Shown here piece after piece: positions 32,801 through 39,873 of a stretch of 46,982 bases of DNA; positions within the stretch are counted from its first letter, which is position 1; each line of letters begins with the position of its first letter. The position numbers and the translations under genes are program-made. The notes under the pieces are model-generated. The model had not been told where the DNA came from, did not search any database, and was given only the letters and a program-made list of their open reading frames with translations. Source of the stretch: Lachnospiraceae bacterium UBA3641 (GTDB lineage: Bacteria > Bacillota > Clostridia > Lachnospirales > Lachnospiraceae); NCBI GenBank assembly GCA_002373875.1, contig DFKQ01000033.1, positions 1 through 46,982 of the forward strand. The letters are read 5' to 3'.

Positions 32801-34782
32801 TCAAAGCTTACCGCATAGGTCTTCACCCAGTAGGCATACAGAGTGATGTTTCTGTTAACCGGAGTGGAAAAGTCATATTCGTTTGAAGAGCTGTGATCGG
32901 TAGCAGAGGTATACCATCCCTTGAATGCATAACCACTCTCCGAAGGTTCAACAGGCTCTGCGATAGTGGAACCCATATCAACCTTCCTCGGCTGATAGTA
33001 TCTTGAATTGGCATTCCCGTGTCCCTGCAGGTCGAAGGTCACGGTAACCGAGGTATCCTCTACCACGCTGCTTTTATGGATCAAGGTCGGCTCGCTCGCA
33101 TAATCGGTTTCATACGTACCGTTGATATCTTCGGCTATTAGATACACATAGTAATCCGTTCCCCATTTGTCAAAAGACAGTGAACCCGGAAGAGTGAAGG
33201 TTCCGATGCCGTTCTGTGAAAAGGTTGATGTTTCAAGCCTGTCGTAATACAGAACCGTGGGATTATCCGTATGCGCTGCGAAATACGGGCTGTCAAGTAT
33301 CAGCACCGACACTGCATTAGCCTCGGATGCATCCGTACCGGTGATTTCATATGGCACACTTATCGTATTCCCCGACTTGATCGCGGACTTTCGATAAGGA
33401 CGGTCTATCTTCATGTCATTATCGATAAGGGTCAGCTTATATTCTGTGTTCAGTTCTCCCTTGGTACCCTTTATGGCCGTTGAAAACAGGATTGAGGAGA
33501 GGTTGACGTTGAAGGCAGGCGCACTATATCCTGAGTTTTCGGGAACAGCCAAAGGTTCTATGACAGCATCGATTTTTCCCTCTGCGTTAAAAAAATATAC
33601 TTCAAAACCACCATTTGTGGTTGTGCGCGTGTACCACGATTTATTATTGAAACCTTTTATACGACTCGCTACCACAACATTTTCAAAAGAAAGAATAGGA
33701 TCAAAGTAATACCCGTAAGTAGGCCTTATTGCTTCATGCATATCAAGAAAGAAAATTTTTTCACCGGTAAGCTTTTCAAATGTATAAGACCATTCCGTCG
33801 GATCAATAACTTCATATTTTTCATCTGGTTTATTCTTATAACTGTTTATTATTGATGACTTTTCGATATCTGTGAGAGCATTGTCCAGAAATCCTACCCC
33901 ATTCAGCACTTTCTTAAAAAAACTCTCAGACCACCTTCTTTCAGAACCTTTATAGTACCTGGCAGAGATTAAAGGTTTATCACTATCCAGTAAAATAGAA
34001 TTATAATAAGGACTGAATGCCGTAGTGTACCTGTCAAGCACACGATATTTAATCGGGTATTCATAGTACATTGGATTCCATGAGTATCCTTCGCCGTGTG
34101 GTACGGTGGGGCCATGTCCGTAATACACATAACTTCCCTGCCAAGGATCACCTGCCGATGTCGGCACTCTTGGATTTGACATCCCCGATGTTCCGTACAG
34201 CGTAGTCTCCTTATTCTTAACGAATCCGACATCCATATCCGCCATGATTTCTTCATTAACGACATCCCCGTTTGGCATTACATCTTCACTGCCGGCATCA
34301 TCTGTCAGACCTTCCATATTATCCGCATAAAGTGCCTCAGCTTCAGAGGGCGTAACCTCTGAAGGCCCAACCTCATCTCCTGATACACTTGCATCCTCCG
34401 GTTCGGTTGCTCCATCCTCATCTGACGCGTCCGCCTCATCGGAGTCAGGGGACGTATCTGCTGACTCATTTTCTTCTGATAAATAAGACTGTTCAAGAAT
34501 ATCATCCATCCCGTTCACATCTGACTGTTCAGCCGGTTCACCATCTTTGTCCGCATCATATGCGTAAGCCTCACCATATTCGTCGTATACAGGATTCTTT
34601 GCTTCACTCAGAATGACATTACCTGAGTCAGAAGATACGTCCCCTGACTCCCCACCTTCCGTCCCTGTCTGCGGTGCTGCATAAACAGACACACCTGTCA
34701 TGCCAAGCTCGGACACTGTAAGCAGCAGGGCAAACAGCATCGACATAAACCGCCTTACGCATCCTTTTTTCTTTCTCATCAT
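29809..34782 (-). CDS. Large secreted surface protein with DUF6273-like, Flg_new-type and repeated Ig-like modules
   Basis: The 1,657-residue protein has a signal peptide with likely cleavage after VYA (residue 35) and an acidic low-complexity linker to about 165. A region of about 170-440 resembles DUF6273 (PIKYRVLDR, SESFFKKVLN). Listeria-Bacteroides repeats follow (YAFKGWYTSA, NITLYAYW and relatives), then a beta-solenoid-like part, another such repeat, and several modules of about 85 residues with YNNKATGKG-like turns to the end. There is no LPXTG or membrane anchor. Two ATGs are adjacent (34782 and 34779); GGAGG suits the second better. Three interspersed repeat copies encode part of the acidic linker. 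Adhesion or glycan contact is a guess. Confidence 0.78.
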   Translation of the reverse strand: MMRKKKGCVRRFMSMLFALLLTVSELGMTGVSVYAAPQTGTEGGESGDVSSDSGNVILSEAKNPVYDEYGEAYAYDADKDGEPAEQSDVNGMDDILEQSYLSEENESADTSPDSDEADASDEDGATEPEDASVSGDEVGPSEVTPSEAEALYADNMEGLTDDAGSEDVMPNGDVVNEEIMADMDVGFVKNKETTLYGTSGMSNPRVPTSAGDPWQGSYVYYGHGPTVPHGEGYSWNPMYYEYPIKYRVLDRYTTAFSPYYNSILLDSDKPLISARYYKGSERRWSESFFKKVLNGVGFLDNALTDIEKSSIINSYKNKPDEKYEVIDPTEWSYTFEKLTGEKIFFLDMHEAIRPTYGYYFDPILSFENVVVASRIKGFNNKSWYTRTTTNGGFEVYFFNAEGKIDAVIEPLAVPENSGYSAPAFNVNLSSILFSTAIKGTKGELNTEYKLTLIDNDMKIDRPYRKSAIKSGNTISVPYEITGTDASEANAVSVLILDSPYFAAHTDNPTVLYYDRLETSTFSQNGIGTFTLPGSLSFDKWGTDYYVYLIAEDINGTYETDYASEPTLIHKSSVVEDTSVTVTFDLQGHGNANSRYYQPRKVDMGSTIAEPVEPSESGYAFKGWYTSATDHSSSNEYDFSTPVNRNITLYAYWVKTYAVSFDLTEHPARSGIEPQYVEEGQKATRPETFKVSGYEVVDWYTAKTRWNYQLYDFNTPVTANITLYASWKDVSNCKVTFDINASSGIGPGTVYVATGSKVAKPDNPSNSEGWVFGGWYTDKACSAGKEYDFNAAVNEDMTLYAKWTDKLNLWVNGVQLGKDNLSTGDWTYTPKTNVLNLKNVTFEKTHIEDNNTIMMGSYAYVAYVYSKGVCLNVTGKATTSSSAKKSCNIAGILVADAPVTIDADLDLSGTGAGIYAKYVTIKGGRINISSSVSVEKADQGRGRIYTKTPYGIYGHNSVTIDGGDVNINMTGSEAIGIRTWVEDININSGSLKVKVDGSNNSNAVYANGINNSLYYVTPAGGQVDASGHFFTDAYGDEAYEIELAAEDSLNRTVTFDLNGKPGTTPAPQVLMKGHKATAPAAPETPGYTFKGWYTKADCRDEDRYFFDTGVTENITLYAGWEENSSSINEFSIEFADITTDPYSGICKTAEGRYETVYTGAAIKPAVTVTGAYGIKLREGVDYTLAYSNNKKYNKNGKPATITVKGKGNYSGSKQLKFYVLQAALDKLASKGMLTIPMQYVKKGSAPSPVIYYGSYQLKAGDMVFDKTKVNADKAVNITGNGNFTGTLTGVEFKVLDAAGIKNGTIKIRLKAGKHIYDGLEHKLGLSTEAEAGELTVTDGNGYKILTGGTDYEVIYRNNTDAGTARLIVRGKGAYRGSATATFKILPDTVNPVEAGLASSETIYHTPAGATPAIAVNVTRGGVKHLLNEGSDYKVAYKNNKATGKGSYTVSFVGNYKGRKAVTGSFTIEKASFSASVTAPDMTYTKKGKYFSKVLVSVGNTLLKEKKDYTVGYFTDAACTAPLPAKYELTGDSATLYAKVTGKGDYAAQDKIVSYRLYKLTAVRKIDLGKARIIDGSTGKAFKPQDYTGKPVTPAIRVQVKEGKEWKDVSPSSYQVNYLNNVNKGKAVILVNASGSETSGSKTATFKIGTRSFGLFSWL
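34442..34467 (+). repeat. GGGGAC-family palindrome (GAGTCAG arms) inside the surface-protein gene
   Basis: Arms GAGTCAG (34442-34448) and CTGACTC (34461-34467) enclose GGGACGTATCTG. On the minus strand it encodes part of the acidic linker (ESADTSPDS). Confidence 0.7.
34592..34618 (-). repeat. TGTCATTC-family repeat inside the surface-protein gene
   Basis: The minus strand reads TGTCATTCTGAGTGAAGC, ending AAAGAATCC, the closest copy here to the general form of the repeat. It is translated as VILSEAKNP in the linker of the secreted protein. Confidence 0.8.
34625..34650 (-). repeat. GGGGAC-family palindrome (GAGTCAG arms), inverted copy in the surface-protein gene
   Basis: Arms GAGTCAG (34625-34631) and CTGACTC (34644-34650) enclose AAGATACGTCCC. 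It is the reverse complement of the copy at 34442-34467 apart from one base; the pair flanks 157 bp of coding sequence. Confidence 0.7.
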
Positions 34783-34833
34783 CCCGCCTCCGTCATAAAA
34801 ATGTTTGTTTATGCTTGATTCCGGCTACATGAA

Positions 34834-34859
34834 TGGCAATGGGGACGGTTCTTTTGACA
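34834..34859 (+). repeat. GGGGACGGTTC repeat with imperfect arms upstream of the surface-protein gene
   Basis: TGGCAA and TTGACA flank the core GGGGACGGTTC. The arms are one mismatch from complementary. It lies in the 190-bp gap between the secreted-protein start and the hicB stop, where I see no other gene. Confidence 0.6.
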
Positions 34860-34873
34860 TGCCCATGTCCACT

Positions 34874-34904
34874 AAAAAAGCCTTATACCATATAAGTATA
34901 AGGC
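34874..34904 (-). terminator. Intrinsic terminator after hicB
   Basis: GCCTTATAC (34880-34888) and GTATAAGGC (34896-34904) form a 9-bp stem with a 7-nt loop, followed on the minus strand by a T run (complement of A at 34874-34879). It ends the hicB transcript. Confidence 0.75.
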
Positions 34905-34972
34905 GTATTATATATCCTGTATATCCTCAAAAGTGATGATATTATAGTATTAATTGTAATCGTCAAAAGAAT

Positions 34973-35371
34973 TTATGCAAGATGCAATTTCTCGGATAAC
35001 GCTTCCTGTAACACCTGTGAAAAATTAATTCCTGCGTCAACAGCCAATTCATTCAACCATTCAGGAATGGATAGTGTTTTTTTAATTGCTCTGTTATTGT
35101 TTCGTTTTTGATATTCCAATGTATCGCAGGTAATATAATTAACAAATTCATTGCCTTTAAGATTTATTGATTCTACAGGCGTAGGTTCGGGAATTTCTTT
35201 CTTTTCTTTTTCATAATCATACAGTGTAAATGCAAGGACGTCCTCTGCCATATACAAGGCTTCCCCGAGATCATCTCCGCATGTATAACAACCTTCAAGA
35301 TCGGGAAAATCAACGGAATAACCACCATCTGATTCCGGTATGATAATAGCAGGATATGTATATCTTTTCAT
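34973..35371 (-). CDS. hicB: HicB-family antitoxin, orphaned
   Basis: The 132-residue protein has an N-terminal HicB fold (YPAIIIPESDGGYSVDFPDLEGCYTCGDDLGEAL) and a C-terminal DNA-binding part (TLSIPEWLNELAVDAGINFSQVLQEAL), the usual layout of the longer HicB antitoxins that bind HicA and repress their own promoter. The ATG at 35371 follows AGAGGAAC; an ATG at 35386 in the same frame is less well placed. The hicA toxin gene that should precede it is reduced to its last codons at 35392-35427. Without that gene's promoter hicB may be silent. Confidence 0.8.
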   Translation of the reverse strand: MKRYTYPAIIIPESDGGYSVDFPDLEGCYTCGDDLGEALYMAEDVLAFTLYDYEKEKKEIPEPTPVESINLKGNEFVNYITCDTLEYQKRNNNRAIKKTLSIPEWLNELAVDAGINFSQVLQEALSEKLHLA

Positions 35372-35391
35372 AGTTCCTCTTTCCATGCGGT

Positions 35392-35427
35392 CTATTTTAA
35401 GCCCGCATCCTTCAAAATACTGTTGGG
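35392..35427 (-). pseudogene. hicA: hicA toxin remnant (last 11 codons)
   Basis: Reading leftward, the codons just before hicB give NSILKDAGLK and a stop at 35392-35394, the standard C-terminus of HicA toxins, 20 bp upstream of the hicB ATG as in normal hicAB operons. Just upstream of that the sequence runs into the palindromic repeat at 35431-35457, and no more HicA sequence is visible beyond it. The toxin gene has been lost or cut at the repeat. Confidence 0.65.
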
Positions 35428-35430
35428 GAA

Positions 35431-35457
35431 GGAGACAGGGGACGGTTCTCTGTCTCC
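35431..35457 (+). repeat. GGGGACGG palindrome abutting truncated hicA
   Basis: Arms GGAGACAG and CTGTCTCC around the core GGGACGGTTCT. It is identical over 27 bp to the copy at 6945-6971 in the beta-mannosidase gene. It lies 3 bp beyond the last recognisable hicA codons. Confidence 0.85.
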
Positions 35458-35519
35458 TATTAAGGGGTCAAAACTATACTTTTATATGATTAACGGATTG
35501 CTCCGTGCTTCGCACTTAT

Positions 35520-35610
35520 GTCATAAGGAATCCACCGCTTCGTGGGTCTACGCTTTGCTTCGGTCGTTGCAGTACACTCATCCCCCGGATGAGTTGCAAC
35601 CTCTTATGAC
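35520..35610 (+). repeat. GTCATAAGG-family element with nested hairpin
   Basis: The ends GTCATAAGG (35520-35528) and CTTATGAC (35603-35610) enclose CCACCGCTTCGTGG-type sequence and a strong inner hairpin (ACTCATCC 35576-35583 with GGATGAGT 35587-35594, extended by GTTGCA/TGCAAC). It belongs to the same family as the 39-bp elements upstream of lacI but is longer. Confidence 0.75.
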
Positions 35611-35642
35611 GAATACCCACAATCCTACCCGCCATTCGCCCT

Positions 35643-36119
35643 AAAGGATTAGCTTTGCGTCACAAGCTTGTGATAGAGACACTTAATAAAGGGAGGATAG
35701 CCGAAAAGTATAAAGAGGTTTTTAGTATATCAGATGAAGAAGCAATGAGGATTGCAAATCACACAAACGGATACTCATATGCTTTTCAAATACTGGGATA
35801 TTTGTTGTTTGACAATAAGAAACAAGAGGTAACCCCGCAAATACTAAAGGAATACCGTCTGATTCTGGGTGAAAGTTCGTATGATAAGATATGGGAAGAA
35901 CTATCTGAAAATGAAAAACTGGTTGCATGGACGGCGGCTGATTATCCTGAAGATACATCTGTTAAAGTCCTGAGAGAAAAACTTCAAATGAGTTCAAATG
36001 AATTTTCCACATATCAGAATACTCTTGAAAAAAGTGGTGTTTTTGCCGGCAATAGTGCTTATGGAAGGGTACGTTTTGCTCTGCCCTATATTGGAGAATA
36101 TATTAAGATGCAGATGTAG
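35643..36119 (+). pseudogene. C-terminal fragment of an AAA-type ATPase gene
   Basis: An open frame of about 155 codons without a convincing start encodes ISDEEAMRIANHTNGYSYAF, then a winged-helix-like region (KVLREKLQMSSNEFSTY) and RFALPYIGEYIK. This looks like the C-terminal third of the Orc1/Cdc6-like ATP-binding proteins common in Firmicutes. Walker A and B parts are absent. Codon use is more AT-rich than that of the neighbours, suggesting transfer. The fragment lies between a GTCATAAGG element and a GGGGAC palindrome. Confidence 0.6.
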
Positions 36120-36125
36120 CCTTCA

Positions 36126-36151
36126 GAGTCAGGAGATACGTCCCCTGACTC
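36126..36151 (-). repeat. GGGGAC-family palindrome at the left edge of the duplicated transporter fragment
   Basis: Arms GAGTCAG (36126-36132) and CTGACTC (36145-36151) enclose GAGATACGTCCC. The duplicated AI-2E-family transporter sequence begins at the very next base. Confidence 0.75.
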
Positions 36152-36440
36152 CATCGGAGCGATCATAGGAGCCCTTGTCCTTCTTATGGTAAAGCCGTCA
36201 TCTGCTCTTGTTTTTCTGATATTTACCCTGATTCTTCAGACTGTGGACAGATACGTGCTAAAGCCCAGGCTTTTTGGTAATTCCCTGGGTGTGTCGGGTT
36301 TGTGGATCCTTATAGGTATCGTAGTCGGTGGTAATATGTTCGGAGTAGTGGGTATCCTTCTTGCCATTCCGGCTGTTGCCATAATTGACTTCATATATGG
36401 GAATTACCTGTTGCCGAAACTAGAAAAACACAGAAAATAG
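36152..36440 (+). pseudogene. Duplicated 3' fragment of the AI-2E-family transporter gene
   Basis: The sequence is almost identical to about 38087-38370 of the intact transporter gene 1.9 kb downstream and encodes its last two to three membrane segments (KPSSALVFLIFTLILQTVD to YGNYLLPKLEKHRK). Only a few residues differ (for example G to R in QTVDGY). The N-terminal three quarters are missing. The fragment starts directly after one GGGGAC repeat and ends about 10 bp before another. Confidence 0.85.
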
Positions 36441-36449
36441 TGTCACGGG

Positions 36450-36508
36450 TGTCACGGGGACGGTTCTTTTTGGCATTAAGGGGAGACAGAGAACCGTCCC
36501 CTGTCCCT
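36450..36508. repeat. Paired inverted GGGGACGG repeats at the right edge of the transporter fragment
   Basis: A copy at 36450-36475 (ends TGTCAC and TGGCA around GGGGACGGTTC) is followed after 6 bp by an inverted copy at 36482-36508 (arm GGAGACAG, imperfect right arm CTGTCCC). TGTCACGGG is also duplicated directly at 36441 and 36450. Confidence 0.75.
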
Positions 36509-36522
36509 TGACTCTGGATTGA

Positions 36523-36577
36523 TTCACAAGCAGGCGAAAATATGGTAAAATGTAACTATTCTGAATAGTTACTTTTT
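36523..36577 (+). promoter_or_regulatory. Promoter and palindrome upstream of the response-regulator gene
   Basis: TTCACA (36523-36528) and TAAAAT (36546-36551) are 17 bp apart. Directly after the -10 lies the palindrome GTAACTATT-CTG-AATAGTTAC (36552-36572) followed by five T. It covers the likely transcription start and could be an autoregulatory operator; as a terminator it would act almost at once, which seems unlikely. Confidence 0.5.
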
Positions 36578-36605
36578 GAATTAACTTGATTGATGGATCG
36601 GGGAT

Positions 36606-37235
36606 ATGAGTGAACCTGTTAAAGTGCTTATATGTGATGATCAGAATATACCGCGTCTTCTGTTTAAGATGATGATAGATAATTCCGGTGATTACGAACT
36701 GGCCGGGGAATTATCAAGGGCGGATGACGTGATCGATTTTATCGCGTCCCATGATGTGGATCTGTGCATCATGGACATTCTCATGCAGGAGGGCGGCAGC
36801 GGACTTAATGCGGCTGCGGCTGTCAAGGACAGGTTTCCGGAAGTTAAGATAATAGTCACCACATCCATGCCTGATGATTCCTACCTTAAGAACGCCAGGA
36901 AAATAGGAGTTGAATCCTTCTGGTACAAGGAAAAGGACGATATGTCGCTGCTTGAGGTCATGAACAGGACCGTAAGGGGTGAATCGGTGTATCCGAATGA
37001 AGCCCCTGTTGTTGACATCGGATGGATGAAGAGTAACGAGATCACAGATAGGGAAATGGACGTACTGCGTCTTATGACGGAAGGATTCTCCGATCAGGAA
37101 ATAGCTGATGAACTTAAGATCAGTAAGGCCACGGTCAGAACGCATATAAACCATATGTGTGAAAAGAGCAACCTGTCAAGGTCCAGGCTTGCCATAGAGG
37201 CAAGAGTTCTCGGTATAGCTGTGGTGGATAAATAA
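36606..37235 (+). CDS. NarL/FixJ-type response regulator
   Basis: The 209-residue protein has a receiver domain (residues 1-120; acidic pair D11/D12, phospho-acceptor D57 in CIMDILM, SFWYKEKD near its end) and a C-terminal LuxR helix-turn-helix (LTEGFSDQEIADELKISKATVRTHINHM in part, about 150-185). It would bind DNA when phosphorylated. No kinase gene is beside it; the hybrid kinase at 27014-29773 is a distant candidate only. The transporter gene follows after 22 bp and is probably co-transcribed. Confidence 0.9.
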   Translation: MSEPVKVLICDDQNIPRLLFKMMIDNSGDYELAGELSRADDVIDFIASHDVDLCIMDILMQEGGSGLNAAAAVKDRFPEVKIIVTTSMPDDSYLKNARKIGVESFWYKEKDDMSLLEVMNRTVRGESVYPNEAPVVDIGWMKSNEITDREMDVLRLMTEGFSDQEIADELKISKATVRTHINHMCEKSNLSRSRLAIEARVLGIAVVDK

Positions 37236-37257
37236 TATTATCAGTCGGAGGTTTGCA

Positions 37258-38394
37258 ATGAAGAGAAGACCCTTGAAGGAGGCACCCTGGTATCCTAATG
37301 CGGTTGTTGCATGTATCGCGGTGGTCCTGTATTTTTTTCTTACTGAATTTGATGTTGTATGGACGGCTGTAAGTACCTTTGTAGGCTTTTTTTCGCCTGT
37401 GATCATAGGATGTGTGATCGCCTACATAGTCAATCCGCTGGCCAAGTTTTTCAAGAGGAAGCTGTTTTTTAAGATAAGGAAGGAATCACGGCGGGACTTT
37501 TGCGCTAATTTCCTTGCATTTATCTGCATAGTAGCCTTCCTTGTGTTTGCGATGGCTGTTCTTGTCCCTCAGCTTGTTGAGAGCGTTCAGGTATTCTCGA
37601 AAAACTTAAACGGGTATATAGCGTCCCTTATGTCCATGCTTGACAATATAGGGATCCCGCCCCTTAAGAATCAGTTGAAGAGCCTTATCGGGTCATCCGA
37701 AACGATCCTGAGCGCTGTGTCGGATTACATAGGCAATAATGTCGAAAGCATAGTCAGAACCTCGGCAGTTGCGGGCAAGGGAGTGGTCAGCTGGCTTATA
37801 GCCTTTATCCTGTCAATATATATAATGGCAGAGAAGCGCAGGCTTAAGGCAGGGATCATACGTCTTATGAGGGCCATGTTCCATAAGGAGAGGTTTAATG
37901 ATATCTGCATCTTCCTTCGCAAATGTGATAGGATACTCAACAGGTATATAATCTATAATTTTATTGACAGCTTCGTAGTGGGCATAACCAATGCAATATT
38001 TATGGCTATAGCCGGAATGGAATATGTGGGGCTGGTTTCCTTTGTGGTGGGTATCACCAATGTTATCCCCACCTTCGGACCGGTCATAGGAGCGATTATA
38101 GGAGCCCTGGTCCTTCTTATGGTAAAGCCGTCATCTGCTCTTGTTTTTCTGATATTTACCCTGATCCTTCAGACTGTGGACGGATACGTGCTAAAGCCCA
38201 GGCTTTTTGGTAATTCCCTGGGCGTGTCGGGTTTGTGGATACTTATAGGTATCGTAGTCGGGGGTAATATGTTCGGAGTAGTGGGTATTCTTCTTGCCAT
38301 TCCGGCTGTTGCCATAATTGATTTTATCTATGGGAATTACCTGCTTCCCAGACTTGAGAAGCACAGAAATGAGCAGCGTGACCAGTCACATTAG
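37258..38394 (+). CDS. AI-2E family (PerM-like) transporter
   Basis: The 378-residue membrane protein has about eight hydrophobic segments and the family's conserved C-terminal part (VVGITNVIPTFGPVIGAI, GILLAIPAVAIIDF). Members export or exchange small molecules, and some act as antiporters; the substrate cannot be told here. GGAGG precedes the ATG. Its 3' end is duplicated at 36152-36440, upstream of the response-regulator gene. Confidence 0.85.
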   Translation: MKRRPLKEAPWYPNAVVACIAVVLYFFLTEFDVVWTAVSTFVGFFSPVIIGCVIAYIVNPLAKFFKRKLFFKIRKESRRDFCANFLAFICIVAFLVFAMAVLVPQLVESVQVFSKNLNGYIASLMSMLDNIGIPPLKNQLKSLIGSSETILSAVSDYIGNNVESIVRTSAVAGKGVVSWLIAFILSIYIMAEKRRLKAGIIRLMRAMFHKERFNDICIFLRKCDRILNRYIIYNFIDSFVVGITNAIFMAIAGMEYVGLVSFVVGITNVIPTFGPVIGAIIGALVLLMVKPSSALVFLIFTLILQTVDGYVLKPRLFGNSLGVSGLWILIGIVVGGNMFGVVGILLAIPAVAIIDFIYGNYLLPRLEKHRNEQRDQSH

Positions 38395-38426
38395 GGTGCA
38401 ATGGATGGTCTTCCCGAATATTTCGA

Positions 38427-38900
38427 TCATCTTCTGAGCAGGGTTTCCTTAAGGGACACGATCTTATCGGCGATGCATACTATGACGGCCTCCCGCGAGC
38501 GCGGGAGGCTTCTTAATGTCAGGGGCCACATATGTGATTCGATCACATGCCTGGTCCTTAAGTCAACGTTGAAATGCTTTACGGCACGATCGGCAGCCCT
38601 CCTTGCATGGGTGAAACCGTGCATGTCGAAGAACCTGCGCTTAACCTTGTCATTGTGCCAGTCATAGCCGAAAAAGTCATGCAGCAGGGCTCCCTCAATA
38701 AGGACCTTCTCATCCACCTTCAGCTTAAGTGCACAGGCTATGGTATATGCCGTATGTGCCACGGCATTGACATGATCGTACACCGAAACATTACCATGCT
38801 GGATGTAGCCCTTCATGTCCTGAACCTTGTGGTGGGACCTTACCCTGTATGCAAGCCTGTTGAAGCTGCGCGTGTGTTTCTTACTCAGTGGTATTATCAT
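38427..38900 (-). CDS. HD-domain phosphohydrolase-like protein
   Basis: The 157-residue protein has an HD-type metal site: His in VYDHVNAVAH, the HD pair in GALLHDFFGYDWH and Asp in CIADKIVS. The substrate is unknown; related small HD proteins may act on nucleotides. Its ATG overlaps the stop of the MCP-like gene (ATGA, 38897-38900), so it is translationally coupled to it. It converges with the AI-2E-family transporter gene. Confidence 0.75.
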   Translation of the reverse strand: MIIPLSKKHTRSFNRLAYRVRSHHKVQDMKGYIQHGNVSVYDHVNAVAHTAYTIACALKLKVDEKVLIEGALLHDFFGYDWHNDKVKRRFFDMHGFTHARRAADRAVKHFNVDLRTRHVIESHMWPLTLRSLPRSREAVIVCIADKIVSLKETLLRR

Positions 38901-39616
38901 ACGTTAAACCTGCCGGTTGTATCCTGAAGCGTGCCTATGCTTTCCATTACGTCTTTGGTCTCATCCGAAACATTCTCACTTGATACCGTGATGTTCTGCA
39001 TGTTGCCGGAAATATCGTGAATAGCCACACTGATCTCACTGTAATAATTGGCGTCATCCATGTAATTGTTGGCAAGGGTCTCCAGATTGTCGTAATCCGG
39101 AAGCACGTTTTCGTTCAGGAACCTGATTATCTGCTCACTTACTTCGGACATGCGCTTTATATTTGCCATAACCTCTGAGATAAGGGTGTTGACCTTGTCT
39201 ATTTCATTTCCCGTGGTGACACTTAAGGAGTTGATCTCATTGGCAACAACCGCAAATCCGCGTCCCGCATCGCCTGCCCTGGCTGCCTCGATGGAAGCGT
39301 TTAATGCAAGAAGGTTGGTCTGGTTGGCAATGCCGCCCTCCGTGCGCTGCATGGCTTCATTGATCTCCGTTATGCTGTTATTGATACCGCTTATCTTATC
39401 CGAGGCGGATATCATCTTCTCCCTTATGGTCTCGGATTCCCGTTTGGTTTTGTGAATGGCATCAATGAAGCGGGTCTCAAGCTCTGACAGGAGATATTTG
39501 ATCTGTTCGACCTCTGAGGAGGCTTCGATGGCATTATCACCGCCCATGATCTTATCGGTGATAAAGGTCTTCATCTGCTCCATGGGGGCAAGCTGCTGCT
39601 CTATAAGAGCTGTCAT
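38897..39616 (-). CDS. MCP-like signalling protein, probably 5'-truncated
   Basis: The 239-residue frame contains the chemoreceptor signalling tip (NQTNLLALNASIEAARAGDAGRGFAVVANEI) within coiled coil. Upstream of the ATG at 39616 the frame stays open to a stop at 39710-39712 and encodes a membrane helix (SLIVLSLIIAIAAIIAVILIM). That stretch has no ATG, GTG or TTG and no ribosome-binding site. The sensor domain and first helix expected of a chemoreceptor are missing, so the 5' end seems lost. Coupling to the HD-protein gene suggests the product mattered, at least formerly. Confidence 0.65.
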   Translation of the reverse strand: MTALIEQQLAPMEQMKTFITDKIMGGDNAIEASSEVEQIKYLLSELETRFIDAIHKTKRESETIREKMISASDKISGINNSITEINEAMQRTEGGIANQTNLLALNASIEAARAGDAGRGFAVVANEINSLSVTTGNEIDKVNTLISEVMANIKRMSEVSEQIIRFLNENVLPDYDNLETLANNYMDDANYYSEISVAIHDISGNMQNITVSSENVSDETKDVMESIGTLQDTTGRFNV

Positions 39617-39817
39617 GATGAGGATAACAGCTATGATGGCGGCGATGGCTATTATCAGGCTCAGGACTATAAGGCTGTAGGTGCCTGAGGTGATATAATA
39701 GTTGCGTATTTATAAATTAATTATAAAATTTCTAAAAATAATCTTCAAGAGAAAATGTTACAAAATGTGCAAAAAGGTACCCTCTGCTAATGATATCGAA
39801 ACCCTTATACAGCGGTC

Positions 39818-39846
39818 TTGTTTGGAAAGATGGATTATGTTATCAT
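39818..39846 (+). promoter_or_regulatory. Promoter of cbiC
   Basis: TTGTTT (39818-39823) and TATCAT (39841-39846) are 17 bp apart, just upstream of AAGGAGG. The leader is too short for a cobalamin riboswitch, and none is visible in 39710-39873. Confidence 0.45.
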
Positions 39847-39873
39847 TATTGCTGTTAAGGAGGAAGTTATTCC

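Noticed and set aside
34800..36520. Prophage or integrative element
   Set aside because: No integrase, phage or conjugation genes and no attachment-site pair are visible; the fragments are better explained by repeat-associated rearrangement.
36552..36577. Intrinsic terminator upstream of the response-regulator gene
   Set aside because: The hairpin begins right at the -10 of the likely promoter, so it is more probably an operator or 5' hairpin than a terminator of an upstream transcript.
39710..39873. Cobalamin riboswitch upstream of cbiC
   Set aside because: The region is short and AT-rich, with no B12-box-like sequence or suitable stems before the promoter.
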